Shown: in pieces, positions 46,714 through 55,634 of the stretch
How positions within the stretch are numbered: the stretch's first letter is position 1
Layout of the letters: each line of letters starts with the position of its first letter
Origin: Antiquaquibacter oligotrophicus
GTDB lineage: Bacteria > Actinomycetota > Actinomycetes > Actinomycetales > Microbacteriaceae
Assembly (NCBI RefSeq): GCF_020535405.1
Contig: NZ_CP085036.1
Location: forward strand, 1,674,001-1,738,000
Length of the DNA stretch: 64,000 bases
Direction: 5' to 3'
Translations under genes and position numbers: made by a program
Notes under the pieces: generated by a model
What the model was told of the DNA's origin: nothing
The model's database searches: none
What the model saw: the letters and a program-made list of their open reading frames with translations, nothing else

Positions 46714-48452
46714 GCGAGCGCGACTTCACGGTGTGGGCGCCGAACGCCGAGAGCATGCAACTTGTGCTCGGTGGCGAGCGCGTGCCGATGCGTCGACGCG
46801 ACGACTCCTGGTGGGAGCCGGAGCGCGAAACCGCGTGGCAAGCGGGCCTCGACTACGGGTACATCGTGGACGGTGCTGAAACCCCACTGCCCGATCCGCG
46901 CTCGCTGCGCCAACCGAACGGCGTGCACGGGCTCTCCCGCACCGTCGATCTCGCGGATTACTCGTGGCAGGATGCCGCGTGGGCTGGCCGCGAGTTGCGC
47001 GGCGGCATCATCTACGAGCTCCACATCGGCACGTTCACGCCGGAGGGCACGCTCGACTCGGCGATCGAACGCCTCGACCACCTCGTCGACCTCGGTGTGA
47101 CCTTCGTCGAGGTGCTGCCGGTCAACAGCTTCAACGGAACACACAACTGGGGCTACGACGGTGTGCTCTGGTTCGCCGTGCAAGAAACCTATGGCGGCCC
47201 CGCCGCCTACCAGCGGTTCGTCGACGCGTGCCACGCGCGCGGACTCGCCGTGGTGCAAGACGTTGTCTACAACCACTTGGGGCCGAGCGGCAACTACCTG
47301 CCGAACTTCGGCCCATACTTGGGCTCGGGCGCCAACACGTGGGGGGACACCGTCAACCTCGACGGCGAAGGTTCGGCCGAGGTGCGCAAGTACATCCTCG
47401 ACAACGCACTGCAGTGGCTGCGCGACTTCCACGTCGACGCCCTCCGCCTCGACGCCGTCCACGCCTTCGTCGACACGGGCGAACCGCACCTGCTCGCCGA
47501 CCTGTCCGCTGCGACGGATGCCCTCGCCCTCGAACTCGGTCGCCCCATCACCCTCATTGCCGAATCCGACCTCAACGACCCCATCATGGTCACCCCGCGG
47601 GGGCTCGGCGGCTACGGCATCACGGCGCAATGGGACGACGACTACCACCACGCGGCCCACGTCGCCGTCACGGGCGAGACCTTCGGCTACTACGAGGACT
47701 TCGCATCGCTCGGCGCGCTCGCCAAAGTGCTGCGCGGCGGGTTCTTCCACGACGGCACGTACTCGTCCTTCCGCGAGCGCGAACACGGAGCGCCCATCGA
47801 CACGGCCGCGGTGCCGAGCTGGCGACTCGTGACCTTCACCCAGGACCACGACCAGATCGGCAACCGCGCGGCGGGCGACCGCCCGTCGCAGTACCTCGAC
47901 GAAGCATCCCTCCGGCTGGAGGCGGTGCTCGCGCTCATGACCCCATTCACCCCCATGCTGTTTATGGGTCAAGAGTGGGGAGCGTCGACGCCGTGGCAGT
48001 TCTTCACGTCGCATCCGGAACCGGAGCTTGGCCGCGCCACCGCAGAGGGGCGCCTCGCCGAGTTCTCGAAAATGGGGTGGGACCCGGCCACGGTGCCCGA
48101 CCCGCAGGATCCGGAAACGTTCACCCGGTCGAAGCTCAACTGGAGCGAGCGGGATGCCCCCGCTCACGCGCGCCTGCTGGACCTGTACCGCGACCTCGCG
48201 CGCCTGCGGCACGCGCACACCGAGCTCTCCGATCCGGCGTTCCTGTCGCGTGTCGAGGTAGACGAGGACGCCGGTTGGCTGTGGTTCGAGCGCGGCCAGT
48301 TGGCGGTGGCGGTGAACGTCGCCAGCGAGGAGCGGGAACTCCCGCTGGTTGCGGCCGAGGTGCTGCTCGCCACCGGGAACGTCTCCGCCGGAGCATCCCT
48401 CGCCCTCGCGCCCCGCTCGGCCGCGGTGATCACGCGCACCCCGCGCCCGTAG
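46710..48452 (+). CDS. treZ: Malto-oligosyltrehalose trehalohydrolase TreZ
   Basis: 580-aa GH13 enzyme that releases trehalose from malto-oligosyltrehalose. N-terminal E-set domain (about 1-90: [13 protein letters not shown]), barrel with [11 protein letters not shown] (nucleophile Asp), LIAESDLND (acid/base Glu) and [12 protein letters not shown]. The last codons and stop are part of a 23-bp tandem duplication (48433-48477). Final gene of the treXYZ operon, which makes the compatible solute trehalose from glycogen. Confidence 0.96.
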   Translation: MSERDFTVWAPNAESMQLVLGGERVPMRRRDDSWWEPERETAWQAGLDYGYIVDGAETPLPDPRSLRQPNGVHGLSRTVDLADYSWQDAAWAGRELRGGIIYELHIGTFTPEGTLDSAIERLDHLVDLGVTFVEVLPVNSFNGTHNWGYDGVLWFAVQETYGGPAAYQRFVDACHARGLAVVQDVVYNHLGPSGNYLPNFGPYLGSGANTWGDTVNLDGEGSAEVRKYILDNALQWLRDFHVDALRLDAVHAFVDTGEPHLLADLSAATDALALELGRPITLIAESDLNDPIMVTPRGLGGYGITAQWDDDYHHAAHVAVTGETFGYYEDFASLGALAKVLRGGFFHDGTYSSFREREHGAPIDTAAVPSWRLVTFTQDHDQIGNRAAGDRPSQYLDEASLRLEAVLALMTPFTPMLFMGQEWGASTPWQFFTSHPEPELGRATAEGRLAEFSKMGWDPATVPDPQDPETFTRSKLNWSERDAPAHARLLDLYRDLARLRHAHTELSDPAFLSRVEVDEDAGWLWFERGQLAVAVNVASEERELPLVAAEVLLATGNVSAGASLALAPRSAAVITRTPRP

Positions 48453-48477
48453 TCGCGCGCACCCCGCGCCCGTAGTC
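48433..48477 (+). repeat. 23-bp-period tandem duplication across the treZ stop
   Basis: The 22-nt unit at 48433-48454, which contains the treZ stop TAG, recurs exactly at 48456-48477 with a one-base spacer. The second copy carries a duplicated stop after the real one. A replication-slippage duplication; no function implied. Confidence 0.75.
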
Positions 48478-48531
48478 ACGCGCGCGTTAGGGCACCCCGC
48501 CCGCCCTGCTATCGCGCACTTTCATCGCGCA

Positions 48532-48619
48532 CTTTTCCGGAGCTTTCGGGGTTGAGTCACTCCAGCCACACCAACTTCCGCGGGTTCTCGCGGGTGTGAT
48601 TTCGGATGCTCCGGAAAAG
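48532..48619. repeat. Intergenic inverted repeat between treZ and the ABC exporter
   Basis: CTTTTCCGGAGC (48532-48543) and its exact complement (48608-48619) are separated by 64 bp, lying between the convergent treZ and exporter permease genes. It could fold as a long-loop hairpin and end transcription from both sides; the loop is long, so this is tentative. Nothing else was seen in 48478-48650. Confidence 0.45.
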
Positions 48620-48650
48620 AGTGACTTGGGCGGACGACGGGGCGCCCCAC

Positions 48651-50267
48651 TCAGGTCACGAGACTGCGACGGCGCAACACCGCGAGGGCCAGGATGACCC
48701 CGCCCACCGCGATCGCGACGAGCGCTGCGGCGGCCCCTGCATCGAACGCCTCCACGGGCACCGCCGAGCTGTGCCGGAACGGGCTGATGTCCTGTGCCCA
48801 CTCCGGCAGGTCGAGCAGCTCACCGAACTGACCGAGCACAAGCCCGACCACAAGAATCGACCAGCCGACGGCGACGGTGAGCCGGGGCAGGGCGGCAAAC
48901 ACGAGTCCGGTGAGCGCAACAAACACGAGCGCCGCCGGGGCGTGCGCCAGCCCTGCGGCCGCGTACTCGCCGAGAGCCTCAGGGTTACCACTCGCCACGA
49001 GCAGGGCACCCGTGGCAACACCGCCGACCAGGCAGACCGCAAACACGGAGATCGCGGCGATGAACATCGTGCTCCCCGCCCACACCCACCGTGATGTCGG
49101 CGTGCTCAGCAGCAGCTCGGCGCGACCCTCCTGCTCTTCCGACCTCAGACGCAGCACGGCCTGAACACCGGACGCCGCCGCGAGCACCCCCGTCATCCCG
49201 AGGATCGCGGTCGTGAATACCGCGGCCGTATCGGCCTCCGTGCCGGGCGAGAGGCTCGCGATGAGCTGCGCGAGGGAGTCGTTGCCCGCCACCGCATCGG
49301 CCACGACGGGTGCGAGGGCCCCCGCGATCGCGCCCAGGACGGCCGCGCCGATGCTCCAACCGAGGAGCGTCCCGTGCTGCAGTCGCCACGCCAGCCCGAG
49401 AACGCTGCGTCCACCGAATCCCGCGGACGCGCGGCCCGCACTTTCGGGCAGGATGCTCGAACCGAGGTCCCTTCGGGCGCGCACGAGCACCGCCGCGAGG
49501 GTGAGGAGCGCAAAGGTCGCCAACGACAGGGCCAAGGGGAGGGGCGTGGGCTCGGCGAACGGTCGGGTGGCCTGCGCCCACCCGATGGGCGACGCCCACG
49601 ACAGCGCGCTCGGCACCACACGTGTGAGGTCGTCGCTCGGGGTTCCCAGCGCGTCACCGACACCCCGAACGAGGTAAGCAACACCGACAGCCGCGGCGGC
49701 GATCCCGTTTGTGGCGCGACCCGTGGGCGCGGCCTGCGCCACGAGAGCGCCGACCCCCACAAACACCAGGCCGGTGGAGCCCGTGGCGAGACCCGTCATG
49801 ACCGACCCCTCGATGGGCAGACCGGATGCCGCGTAACCTGCGGCCACGAGTGCGGCGAGCACCACGTTCGCGATCACGCCGAGCGCCACCGTGGCCAGTA
49901 GTGGGCTCGCTCTCCTGACCGGGGTCGATTGGACTAACTCGCCGCGACCCTGCTCCTCGTCGGCACGAGTATGACGTGCCACGAGGAACGTGCTCATGAG
50001 TCCCGCGAGTACCGCGGTGAACGAGAACGCTTGGAAAAACGCGACAACGCCGACCGATGTCCCGTCCGGGAGTCCGCGCAGAAAAAGAAACGCGGGGTTT
50101 GCCGCGGCCACCGCCACGATCGCGGCGCGCTCGGCCTCTTCGGCGAATTCGCTCGAAATCGCGTTCGCGGCAGCGAGCCCGAGCGCGGCAATGCCGAGGA
50201 TCCAGATTGTGAGAACCCAGCGGTCTCGCCGGGCCTGAGCCGCCAGGATCCGGAGGAACGCGCTCAT
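48651..50267 (-). CDS. ABC-2-type exporter permease, twelve-helix
   Basis: 538-aa membrane protein with about twelve helices in two similar halves (start MSAFLRILAAQARRDRW), resembling permeases annotated as exporters of polyketide antibiotics in actinobacteria. ATG 50267 overlaps the ATPase stop (ATGA). Together with the ATPase it forms a complete drug- or metabolite-type exporter; substrate unknown. Confidence 0.87.
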   Translation of the reverse strand: MSAFLRILAAQARRDRWVLTIWILGIAALGLAAANAISSEFAEEAERAAIVAVAAANPAFLFLRGLPDGTSVGVVAFFQAFSFTAVLAGLMSTFLVARHTRADEEQGRGELVQSTPVRRASPLLATVALGVIANVVLAALVAAGYAASGLPIEGSVMTGLATGSTGLVFVGVGALVAQAAPTGRATNGIAAAAVGVAYLVRGVGDALGTPSDDLTRVVPSALSWASPIGWAQATRPFAEPTPLPLALSLATFALLTLAAVLVRARRDLGSSILPESAGRASAGFGGRSVLGLAWRLQHGTLLGWSIGAAVLGAIAGALAPVVADAVAGNDSLAQLIASLSPGTEADTAAVFTTAILGMTGVLAAASGVQAVLRLRSEEQEGRAELLLSTPTSRWVWAGSTMFIAAISVFAVCLVGGVATGALLVASGNPEALGEYAAAGLAHAPAALVFVALTGLVFAALPRLTVAVGWSILVVGLVLGQFGELLDLPEWAQDISPFRHSSAVPVEAFDAGAAAALVAIAVGGVILALAVLRRRSLVT

Positions 50268-51166
50268 CGGGCCACCCCGTCGCTGTAGTGGCGGAGGAAA
50301 AGGGACTCGAGGGACGCCGGCTCGACCGTGAGTGCGGCGGCGCCAAGGGCTGAGAGTGCAGCGAGCACTGCGGGGATGGCCGCGTCATCCGTCTCGAATT
50401 CGAGGGTGTCACCGGTAGCGCGGAGGTCGTGGATGCCCGCTACCCCCGTGAGCGCGTCGGCGGCGAGCCCCGGCACCCGGAACGTCGTGCGGCTGAGGTG
50501 CCGCAGTTCGGCGAGGGTGCCGCTCTCCACCGCAACGCCGGAACGGATGATCGTGACGCGGTCGCACAACTGCTCGACCTCGCTCAGGATGTGGCTCGAG
50601 AGGAGAACCGTCGAGCCTTCGTCGCGAGCCCGTCGCACTTGCTGCTGAAACACCGACTCCATGACCGGGTCGAGGCCGGAGCTGGGTTCGTCGAGGATGT
50701 AGAGCTTCGCCGGCCGGGCGAATGCCGCGATGAGGGCGACCTTCTGACGGTTGCCCTTCGAGTACGTGCGTGCGCGCTTGCGTGGGTCGAACTCGAACTC
50801 GCGAATGAGACGTTCGCGACGGTCAGGGTCCGCGCCGCCGCGCAGGCTCGTGAGCAGGTCAATCGCCTCGCCTCCGGTGAGGTTCGGCCACAGGCTCACG
50901 TCGCCCGGCACATAGGCGATGTCACGGTGGGTCGCGACGGGTTCGGCCCAGGGGTCGCGCCCGAGCACTCGCGCCGTGCCGCTCGTGGCTTTGATGAGCC
51001 CGAGGATGATGCGGATCGTGGTGGACTTTCCGGCGCCGTTGGGGCCGAGGAATCCGTGGATCTCGCCCTCGTCAAGCTTGAGATTCAGCCCGTCGAGGGC
51101 GGATGCCCGTCCGAACGTTTTGGTGAGGTCCGTCACATCGATGACGGGTGTGTGTGCAGGGGACAT
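50264..51166 (-). CDS. ABC exporter ATP-binding protein
   Basis: 300-aa ATPase. Walker A GPNGAGKST (about residues 41-49), signature region YSKGNRQKVALIAAF, Walker B LYILDEPSSGLDP and an H-loop (SSHILSEVEQL). The C-terminal ~80 residues resemble the extension of drug-type ABC ATPases. ATG 51166 is preceded by AAGGACC; the 12 upstream in-frame codons are discounted. Coupled to the permease. Confidence 0.93.
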   Translation of the reverse strand: MSPAHTPVIDVTDLTKTFGRASALDGLNLKLDEGEIHGFLGPNGAGKSTTIRIILGLIKATSGTARVLGRDPWAEPVATHRDIAYVPGDVSLWPNLTGGEAIDLLTSLRGGADPDRRERLIREFEFDPRKRARTYSKGNRQKVALIAAFARPAKLYILDEPSSGLDPVMESVFQQQVRRARDEGSTVLLSSHILSEVEQLCDRVTIIRSGVAVESGTLAELRHLSRTTFRVPGLAADALTGVAGIHDLRATGDTLEFETDDAAIPAVLAALSALGAAALTVEPASLESLFLRHYSDGVAR

Positions 51167-51295
51167 TGCACGGTCCTTCCGTGGTCGCACAACAGCACCC
51201 ACGGCGGTCGCCGGGGCGCTCCGCGTTTCGCGGGCCGACCAGGCTTCCCGGCTCTCCGACGGAGAGTCTACGCCTCTAGGTGATCGTGCGTGAGA

Positions 51296-52597
51296 CTATT
51301 TCGCGCCGACATCCGGCACGTGCACGGGGAGCGCGATGTTTTTGTAGCGCCGGTTGCGTACACCGAGGATCGCCGCGCCGATGAGCGCCGCGAGGAAGGA
51401 GCCCGTGAGCACACCGACCTTCACGTGGTTGTCGGACTCGCTGCCGACGCCGAACGAGAGCTCGCCGATGAGGAGGGAGACGGTGAACCCGATTCCGGCG
51501 ACGAAGGACATGCCGATGATGTCCGGCCATTTCACCGTGGGGTCCAGCCGCAGTCCCGGCAGTCTCGTCACCAGGAAGGTGGTGCCCGTGATGCCGATCG
51601 CCTTGCCGAGTACGAGACCCGCGATGATCCCGAGCGCGATCGTGTCCTGGAACGACTCGGCGAGACCCGACAGGCCACCGACGGTGACGCCGGCAGCAAA
51701 AAACGCGAACACGGGGACGGCGAAACCGGTCGAGATGGAACCCCAGCGGTCGGCGAAGTGGGCGGCGAGTCCGTCGTAGATGGGCTTGCCCTCCGAGTCG
51801 GTGCCGACCTGCACACGTGCTCTCTTCGTGGCGACAACCGGCACGACAAACCCGAGGAGCACTCCCGCGACGGTCGCGTGGATACCTGCCGCATGAACGA
51901 GTGCCCACGTCGCGAAGGCGAGGGGGAGAAGCACCCAGATGTGACGGATGCCGAAGCGCACGGCCACCGCGAAGAGTGCGAGCGGCACGATCGCGAGCAG
52001 CAGGGGCACAACCTCGAGGTCGTTGGTGTAGAAGATCGCGATGATCGAAATCGCGAGCAGGTCGTCAACCACCGCGAGGGTGAGCAGGAACGTGCGGAGC
52101 GCCGTGGGAAGGAACCGCCCGACGACGGCGATAACGGCGACGGCGAAGGCGATGTCCGTGGCGGCGGGAATCGCCCACCCTTGGAGAGCAGCGGGGCCGG
52201 CGTTGAGGTTCACGATCATGTAGATGATCGCCGGAACGATGACACCGCCGACCGCCGCCGCGATGGGCAGAAGTGCAGTTCGCGGGTTGCGGAGTTTGCC
52301 GACGACAAACTCCTCCTTGAGTTCGAGACCCACGACGAAGAAGAAGATCGCGAGCAGACCGTCCGCCGCCCATTGACCCACCGTGAGGTTCAGGTGGAGC
52401 GCCTCAGGGCCGAAACGGAAGTCGCGAACCGAGTCGTAGAAGGGTGCGAGGGGCGTGTTGGCGAGGATGAGCGCGAGCACGGTCGCGCCGAGAAGAAGTG
52501 CGCCACCGATGGTGTCGCTCTGGAGGGTCTGATGTACACCACGCCAGATGGAGTGCGGGGCCTGCTGCGGTGGGGTGAAGTCCTGCTCAGCGGTCAT
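51296..52597 (-). CDS. nhaA: Na+/H+ antiporter NhaA
   Basis: 433-aa antiporter with about twelve helices. Conserved elements: LANTPLAPFYDSV, FFFVVGLELKEEFVVG, ATDIAFAVAVIAVVG and the paired Asp of the transport site in AVVDDLLAISIIAIFY. ATG 52597 gives the standard N-terminus; the 28 upstream codons overlap the arsenic region and are discounted. Exports sodium in exchange for protons. 85 bp separate it from arsC upstream on the same strand; co-transcription is possible but not evident. Confidence 0.94.
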   Translation of the reverse strand: MTAEQDFTPPQQAPHSIWRGVHQTLQSDTIGGALLLGATVLALILANTPLAPFYDSVRDFRFGPEALHLNLTVGQWAADGLLAIFFFVVGLELKEEFVVGKLRNPRTALLPIAAAVGGVIVPAIIYMIVNLNAGPAALQGWAIPAATDIAFAVAVIAVVGRFLPTALRTFLLTLAVVDDLLAISIIAIFYTNDLEVVPLLLAIVPLALFAVAVRFGIRHIWVLLPLAFATWALVHAAGIHATVAGVLLGFVVPVVATKRARVQVGTDSEGKPIYDGLAAHFADRWGSISTGFAVPVFAFFAAGVTVGGLSGLAESFQDTIALGIIAGLVLGKAIGITGTTFLVTRLPGLRLDPTVKWPDIIGMSFVAGIGFTVSLLIGELSFGVGSESDNHVKVGVLTGSFLAALIGAAILGVRNRRYKNIALPVHVPDVGAK

Positions 52598-52682
52598 GAG
52601 TGCTTTCGGGGTGCGTTGACGGTAGGAGTCGTCGTGGAGACCAACCCGCCGACCAGACTTCCCGGCGCACCGAGCATCCATT

Positions 52683-53096
52683 CTACCGGGGTGTGAGTTC
52701 TCCCAGCAGGGCTTGCACTCGCCGCTTGATGTCGTCGCGGATGGGGCGCACGTCCTCGATGCCTTTGCCCGCGGGGTCGACGAGATCCCAGTCCTCGTAC
52801 CGCTTGCCGGGGAAGATGGGGCAGACGTCTCCGCATCCCATGGTGATGACGACGTCGGATGCCCGTACCTGCTCGGTCGTCATGAGCTGCGGTACGGCCT
52901 GCGAGATGTCGATGCCCTCTTCCGCCATGGCCTGCACGGCGATGGGGTTGATCTGATCGCCGGGCTCGGACCCGCCGGAGCGCACCTCGACGGCCCCGCC
53001 AGAGAGTTCGCGCAGGTAGCCAGCGGCCATCTGCGAGCGGCCAGCGTTGTGGATGCAGACGAAGAGGACAACGGGTTTGTCGGTCGATTCGGTCAC
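52683..53096 (-). CDS. arsC: Arsenate reductase ArsC (low-molecular-weight phosphatase type)
   Basis: 137-aa enzyme reducing arsenate to arsenite. The phosphatase loop is CIHNAGRS with C14 and R20, and the resolving-cysteine pair is C88/C92 in MGCGDVCP, as in the thioredoxin- or mycothiol-linked class. A 20-bp palindrome shared with the ArsR-ArsC promoter lies 7 bp upstream of its start, so it is probably arsenic-induced. No arsenite exporter gene is present in the window. Confidence 0.93.
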   Translation of the reverse strand: MTESTDKPVVLFVCIHNAGRSQMAAGYLRELSGGAVEVRSGGSEPGDQINPIAVQAMAEEGIDISQAVPQLMTTEQVRASDVVITMGCGDVCPIFPGKRYEDWDLVDPAGKGIEDVRPIRDDIKRRVQALLGELTPR

Positions 53097-53103
53097 ATCA
53101 AAA

Positions 53104-53123
53104 GCATAGACGAGTATCTATGC
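53104..53123. promoter_or_regulatory. ArsR-type operator upstream of arsC
   Basis: GCATAGA (53104-53110) and its exact complement TCTATGC (53117-53123) flank CGAGTA. The same GCATAG-N8-CTATG pattern recurs at the ArsR-ArsC gene start, so both are probably bound by that repressor. Confidence 0.7.
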
Positions 53124-53146
53124 ATTGGCGCGTGCGACGGATGAAT

Positions 53147-54073
53147 TCACTCCGAGTTCAACTCGGCGAGAAGCCCACGCACCCTGCGGTCGATCTCATC
53201 GCGCACCTCGCGCACGCCGTCCATGGTCATGGCTGCAGGGTCCGGCAGGTTCCAATCGAGGTAGGTGCGGCCCGGGTAAATGGGGCACGCATCGCCGCAG
53301 CCCATCGTGATCACGTAGTCGGCGGCGCGCACCACCTCGTCGGTGAGCGGTTTTGGGTACTCGCCGCCGACCGGGACACCGATCTCGTCGAGAGCCGCCA
53401 CGATGAGCGGGTTGATGCTCCCGGCCGGTTGCGACCCCGCCGTGAGCACCCGCACGCGGTCTCCGGCCAGGGAACGGAGGATCGCGGAGGCCAGTTGGGA
53501 TCGGCCGGCGTTCTGCACACACACGAACAAGATGTCGGGCGTGGCATCCGTGGTGATGCCGTCCGCTTCGGCAAGTGCGCGGAGGCGGTCGCCCGCGAAG
53601 TCTGCGGTCAGCGACGGCAGGAGTCGTGCGCCCCCGAGGCGCTCGGCCAGCAGCGTATGGCTCTCATCGACGTAGCGTCTGATCGTCTCGGGCGAGAACG
53701 TTCCGCGGAATCTCTCGCCCAGATCGCGAGCGATTTTGTCGAGCACGGATGTGTCGACGGCCGGTCCCGGTCGGTTCGCCCGTGTCGCTTCGAACACCTC
53801 CGCAAGGCGCTCCGGCACGATCGAATACCAGGCAACTCTTCCCTGCTGGTGGCGCTCGACCACCCCGCTCTCGGCCATGGTGCTGAGGTGATGGCTGACC
53901 GTGGGCTGGGTGAGACCGAGCGTGTTGGCGAGCTCGGTGACCGGGCGACGGCCCCCTTCGGTGTCGAGGATGAGGCGCAATAGTTGGAGGCGGGTCGGAT
54001 CGGCGATCGCCCGGAGCGTGCGCGCCGACGCCTCGGCAGAGGCGCGGTCGAGGAGGAGCCTTGAGTCACCCAT
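53147..54073 (-). CDS. ArsR-ArsC fusion protein (repressor plus arsenate reductase)
   Basis: 308-aa two-function protein. Residues ~10-95 are an ArsR-type winged helix (PTRLQLLRLIL, LGLTQPTVSHHLSTM); 110-172 form a helical linker region; 180-308 are a low-molecular-weight-phosphatase ArsC with C185 in FVCVQNAGRSQ and the Cys pair in MGCGDACPIY. There is no cysteine before C185, so the repressor part lacks the usual metalloid-binding thiols; sensing may instead use the ArsC cysteines or another site. ATG 54073 is chosen over TTG 54079. The start codon lies inside the operator. Confidence 0.9.
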   Translation of the reverse strand: MGDSRLLLDRASAEASARTLRAIADPTRLQLLRLILDTEGGRRPVTELANTLGLTQPTVSHHLSTMAESGVVERHQQGRVAWYSIVPERLAEVFEATRANRPGPAVDTSVLDKIARDLGERFRGTFSPETIRRYVDESHTLLAERLGGARLLPSLTADFAGDRLRALAEADGITTDATPDILFVCVQNAGRSQLASAILRSLAGDRVRVLTAGSQPAGSINPLIVAALDEIGVPVGGEYPKPLTDEVVRAADYVITMGCGDACPIYPGRTYLDWNLPDPAAMTMDGVREVRDEIDRRVRGLLAELNSE

Positions 54074-54088
54074 AGACAAGAGCCTATG
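54071..54088. promoter_or_regulatory. ArsR-type operator over the fusion gene start
   Basis: CATAG (54071-54075), eight bases, CTATG (54084-54088), then C: the same half-sites and spacing as the operator before arsC. It covers the ATG itself, consistent with autorepression and a very short or absent leader. Confidence 0.65.
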
Positions 54089-54153
54089 CGTCGATCGTGT
54101 CGCAATCTGACTGCGCGTCGGGGTGAAATGCGGGGTGAAGACTCTCGGCTTAA

Positions 54154-54183
54154 TCGAACATCAGTTCTAATGTGCGGTAGAAT
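54154..54183 (+). promoter_or_regulatory. LexA (SOS) box and -10 element of the DUF222/HNH gene
   Basis: TCGAACATCAGTTCTA (54154-54169) fits the actinobacterial LexA box (CGAAC-N4-GTTCG) at all but the last position. TAGAAT (54178-54183) is a 5/6 match to a -10 element, placing the box over the -35 region. Only 5 nt separate the -10 from ATG 54189, so the transcript is probably leaderless. Confidence 0.75.
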
Positions 54184-54188
54184 TGGCT

Positions 54189-55577
54189 ATGACCACCACC
54201 GCTCTCGCCGCTCTCACGGACGTGGCCGAGCGTGCGCGTGCTGTGGCCTCCGAACTGATGGCTGCCGCTGCGGCAAGCCATCCGGATGACGTGCTCGCGG
54301 CGATCGCCGAGGTCGAGTCCGTCGGTCGCCTCGTCGACGCCGCGCGTATCTCGGCGATTGCCTCCGTCGCCGAGAACTCCGATCTGGCTGGTGACCTCGG
54401 TTTCGCCTCACCGACGGATGCGGTGGCCACGACAGCACGCATCTCCACGAGCGCAGCACGCTCCCGGGTGAGGGTCGCGGCCGCGATCCGGCGCGATCGC
54501 AGTATGGTCGGCGCCGAGCTGGAGGCGAAGCGTCCCGTCCTCGCACAGGCGATCACGTTGGGCCAGGTTGGAGTCGACGCGGCGATGGTCATCGTTCGAG
54601 AACTCGACGACGTCGCTCGTCGCGTCGACAAGGCCCAGCAGGCCGCCGCCGAAGAGGTCATGGTCGCGCTTGCCACGGGTGTCGATGTGGAGACCGCAAC
54701 GCTCCTGCCGCCGGTTTCGGTCGACTATCTCACCATCGAACTCCGCCAGATCATCTCCGCAATCGACCCTGACGGCGCTCGGCCGCGCGAGGAGAGAGCC
54801 CTGCGGATGCGCAAGCTGCACATAGGTCGGGTCACCTCCGACGGAGGCTGCCCGGTGGGCGGCTACCTGATGCCCGAGATCGCGGAGCAGATCCGTGCCT
54901 TCGACGAGGCATCCCGTCGCTCGCCCCGCTTCACGAGCGACGAGGAGATCGACGCGAGCACAGTCGGCACCGCAATCGACGACCGCACTCCCGGTCAGCG
55001 GATGCACGACTCGCTCGCTGCGCTCGTTATCGCCGGATCCGAGGCCCAAGACGCTCCGACACTGAATGGCAGCCCCGTCACAGTCATCGTGACGGTGGAC
55101 GCGAAAGATCTGAATGCCCCTGAGATCGAAACTCGAGACGGTGACCCCATCGGCACGATGGCCGGACCCGATCTGCCCGTGTCGCGCGCGGAGGTGCTCC
55201 GCTATATGGATTCCGCCGGGTACCGCGTCGTGACCCTCGATCATGGGCGGATCGTGAGCGTCAGCTCGCAGCAGCGCTGCTTCCCGTTCTCCCACCGCCT
55301 CGCGGTCGCCGCCCGCGACGGGTACCGGTGCTTTGTCCCCGGATGCACGGCGCCCCGCACGGCGCTTCAGATGCACCACGTCGTTCCCTACCGCGCGGGT
55401 GGTGCCACCCACGCCGACAACGCGATCCTCCTCTGCTATTGGCACCATCGAATCGTCGATACCGGCCCGTGGAAGTACCGGATCAGCAAAGGCGTTCCCC
55501 AGGTGCGAGGGCCTGGCATCCCCGAGTGGACGTGTCGCCCACCGAATCGAACGCGAACGAGACACTCCGCTGCCTAG
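54189..55577 (+). CDS. DUF222 / HNH endonuclease (13E12-repeat family)
   Basis: 462-aa protein with an N-terminal DUF222 helical domain (about residues 20-300) and a C-terminal HNH nuclease motif: RDGYRCFVPGC, then LQMHHVVPYRAGG, then NAILLCYWHHR. ATG 54189 directly follows the -10 element; TTG 54183 is unlikely. The family is multi-copy and DNA-damage-inducible in several actinobacteria, matching the LexA box here. Biological role unresolved; it is not accompanied by a methylase or immunity gene. Confidence 0.9.
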   Translation: MTTTALAALTDVAERARAVASELMAAAAASHPDDVLAAIAEVESVGRLVDAARISAIASVAENSDLAGDLGFASPTDAVATTARISTSAARSRVRVAAAIRRDRSMVGAELEAKRPVLAQAITLGQVGVDAAMVIVRELDDVARRVDKAQQAAAEEVMVALATGVDVETATLLPPVSVDYLTIELRQIISAIDPDGARPREERALRMRKLHIGRVTSDGGCPVGGYLMPEIAEQIRAFDEASRRSPRFTSDEEIDASTVGTAIDDRTPGQRMHDSLAALVIAGSEAQDAPTLNGSPVTVIVTVDAKDLNAPEIETRDGDPIGTMAGPDLPVSRAEVLRYMDSAGYRVVTLDHGRIVSVSSQQRCFPFSHRLAVAARDGYRCFVPGCTAPRTALQMHHVVPYRAGGATHADNAILLCYWHHRIVDTGPWKYRISKGVPQVRGPGIPEWTCRPPNRTRTRHSAA

Positions 55578-55634
55578 ACGCCGGGCGGCCGAGGGTGGGC
55601 TCGATAGCAGTACCTAGGTGAACGGTCGCTTCGG

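Noticed and set aside
46683..48479. 598-codon open frame antisense to treZ
   Set aside because: The sense frame is an unmistakable TreZ; the antisense product is low-complexity and Arg/Glu-rich.
54189..55577. Restriction-modification or anti-phage island around the HNH gene
   Set aside because: No methylase, specificity subunit or other defence gene is adjacent; DUF222/HNH genes usually occur alone as here.
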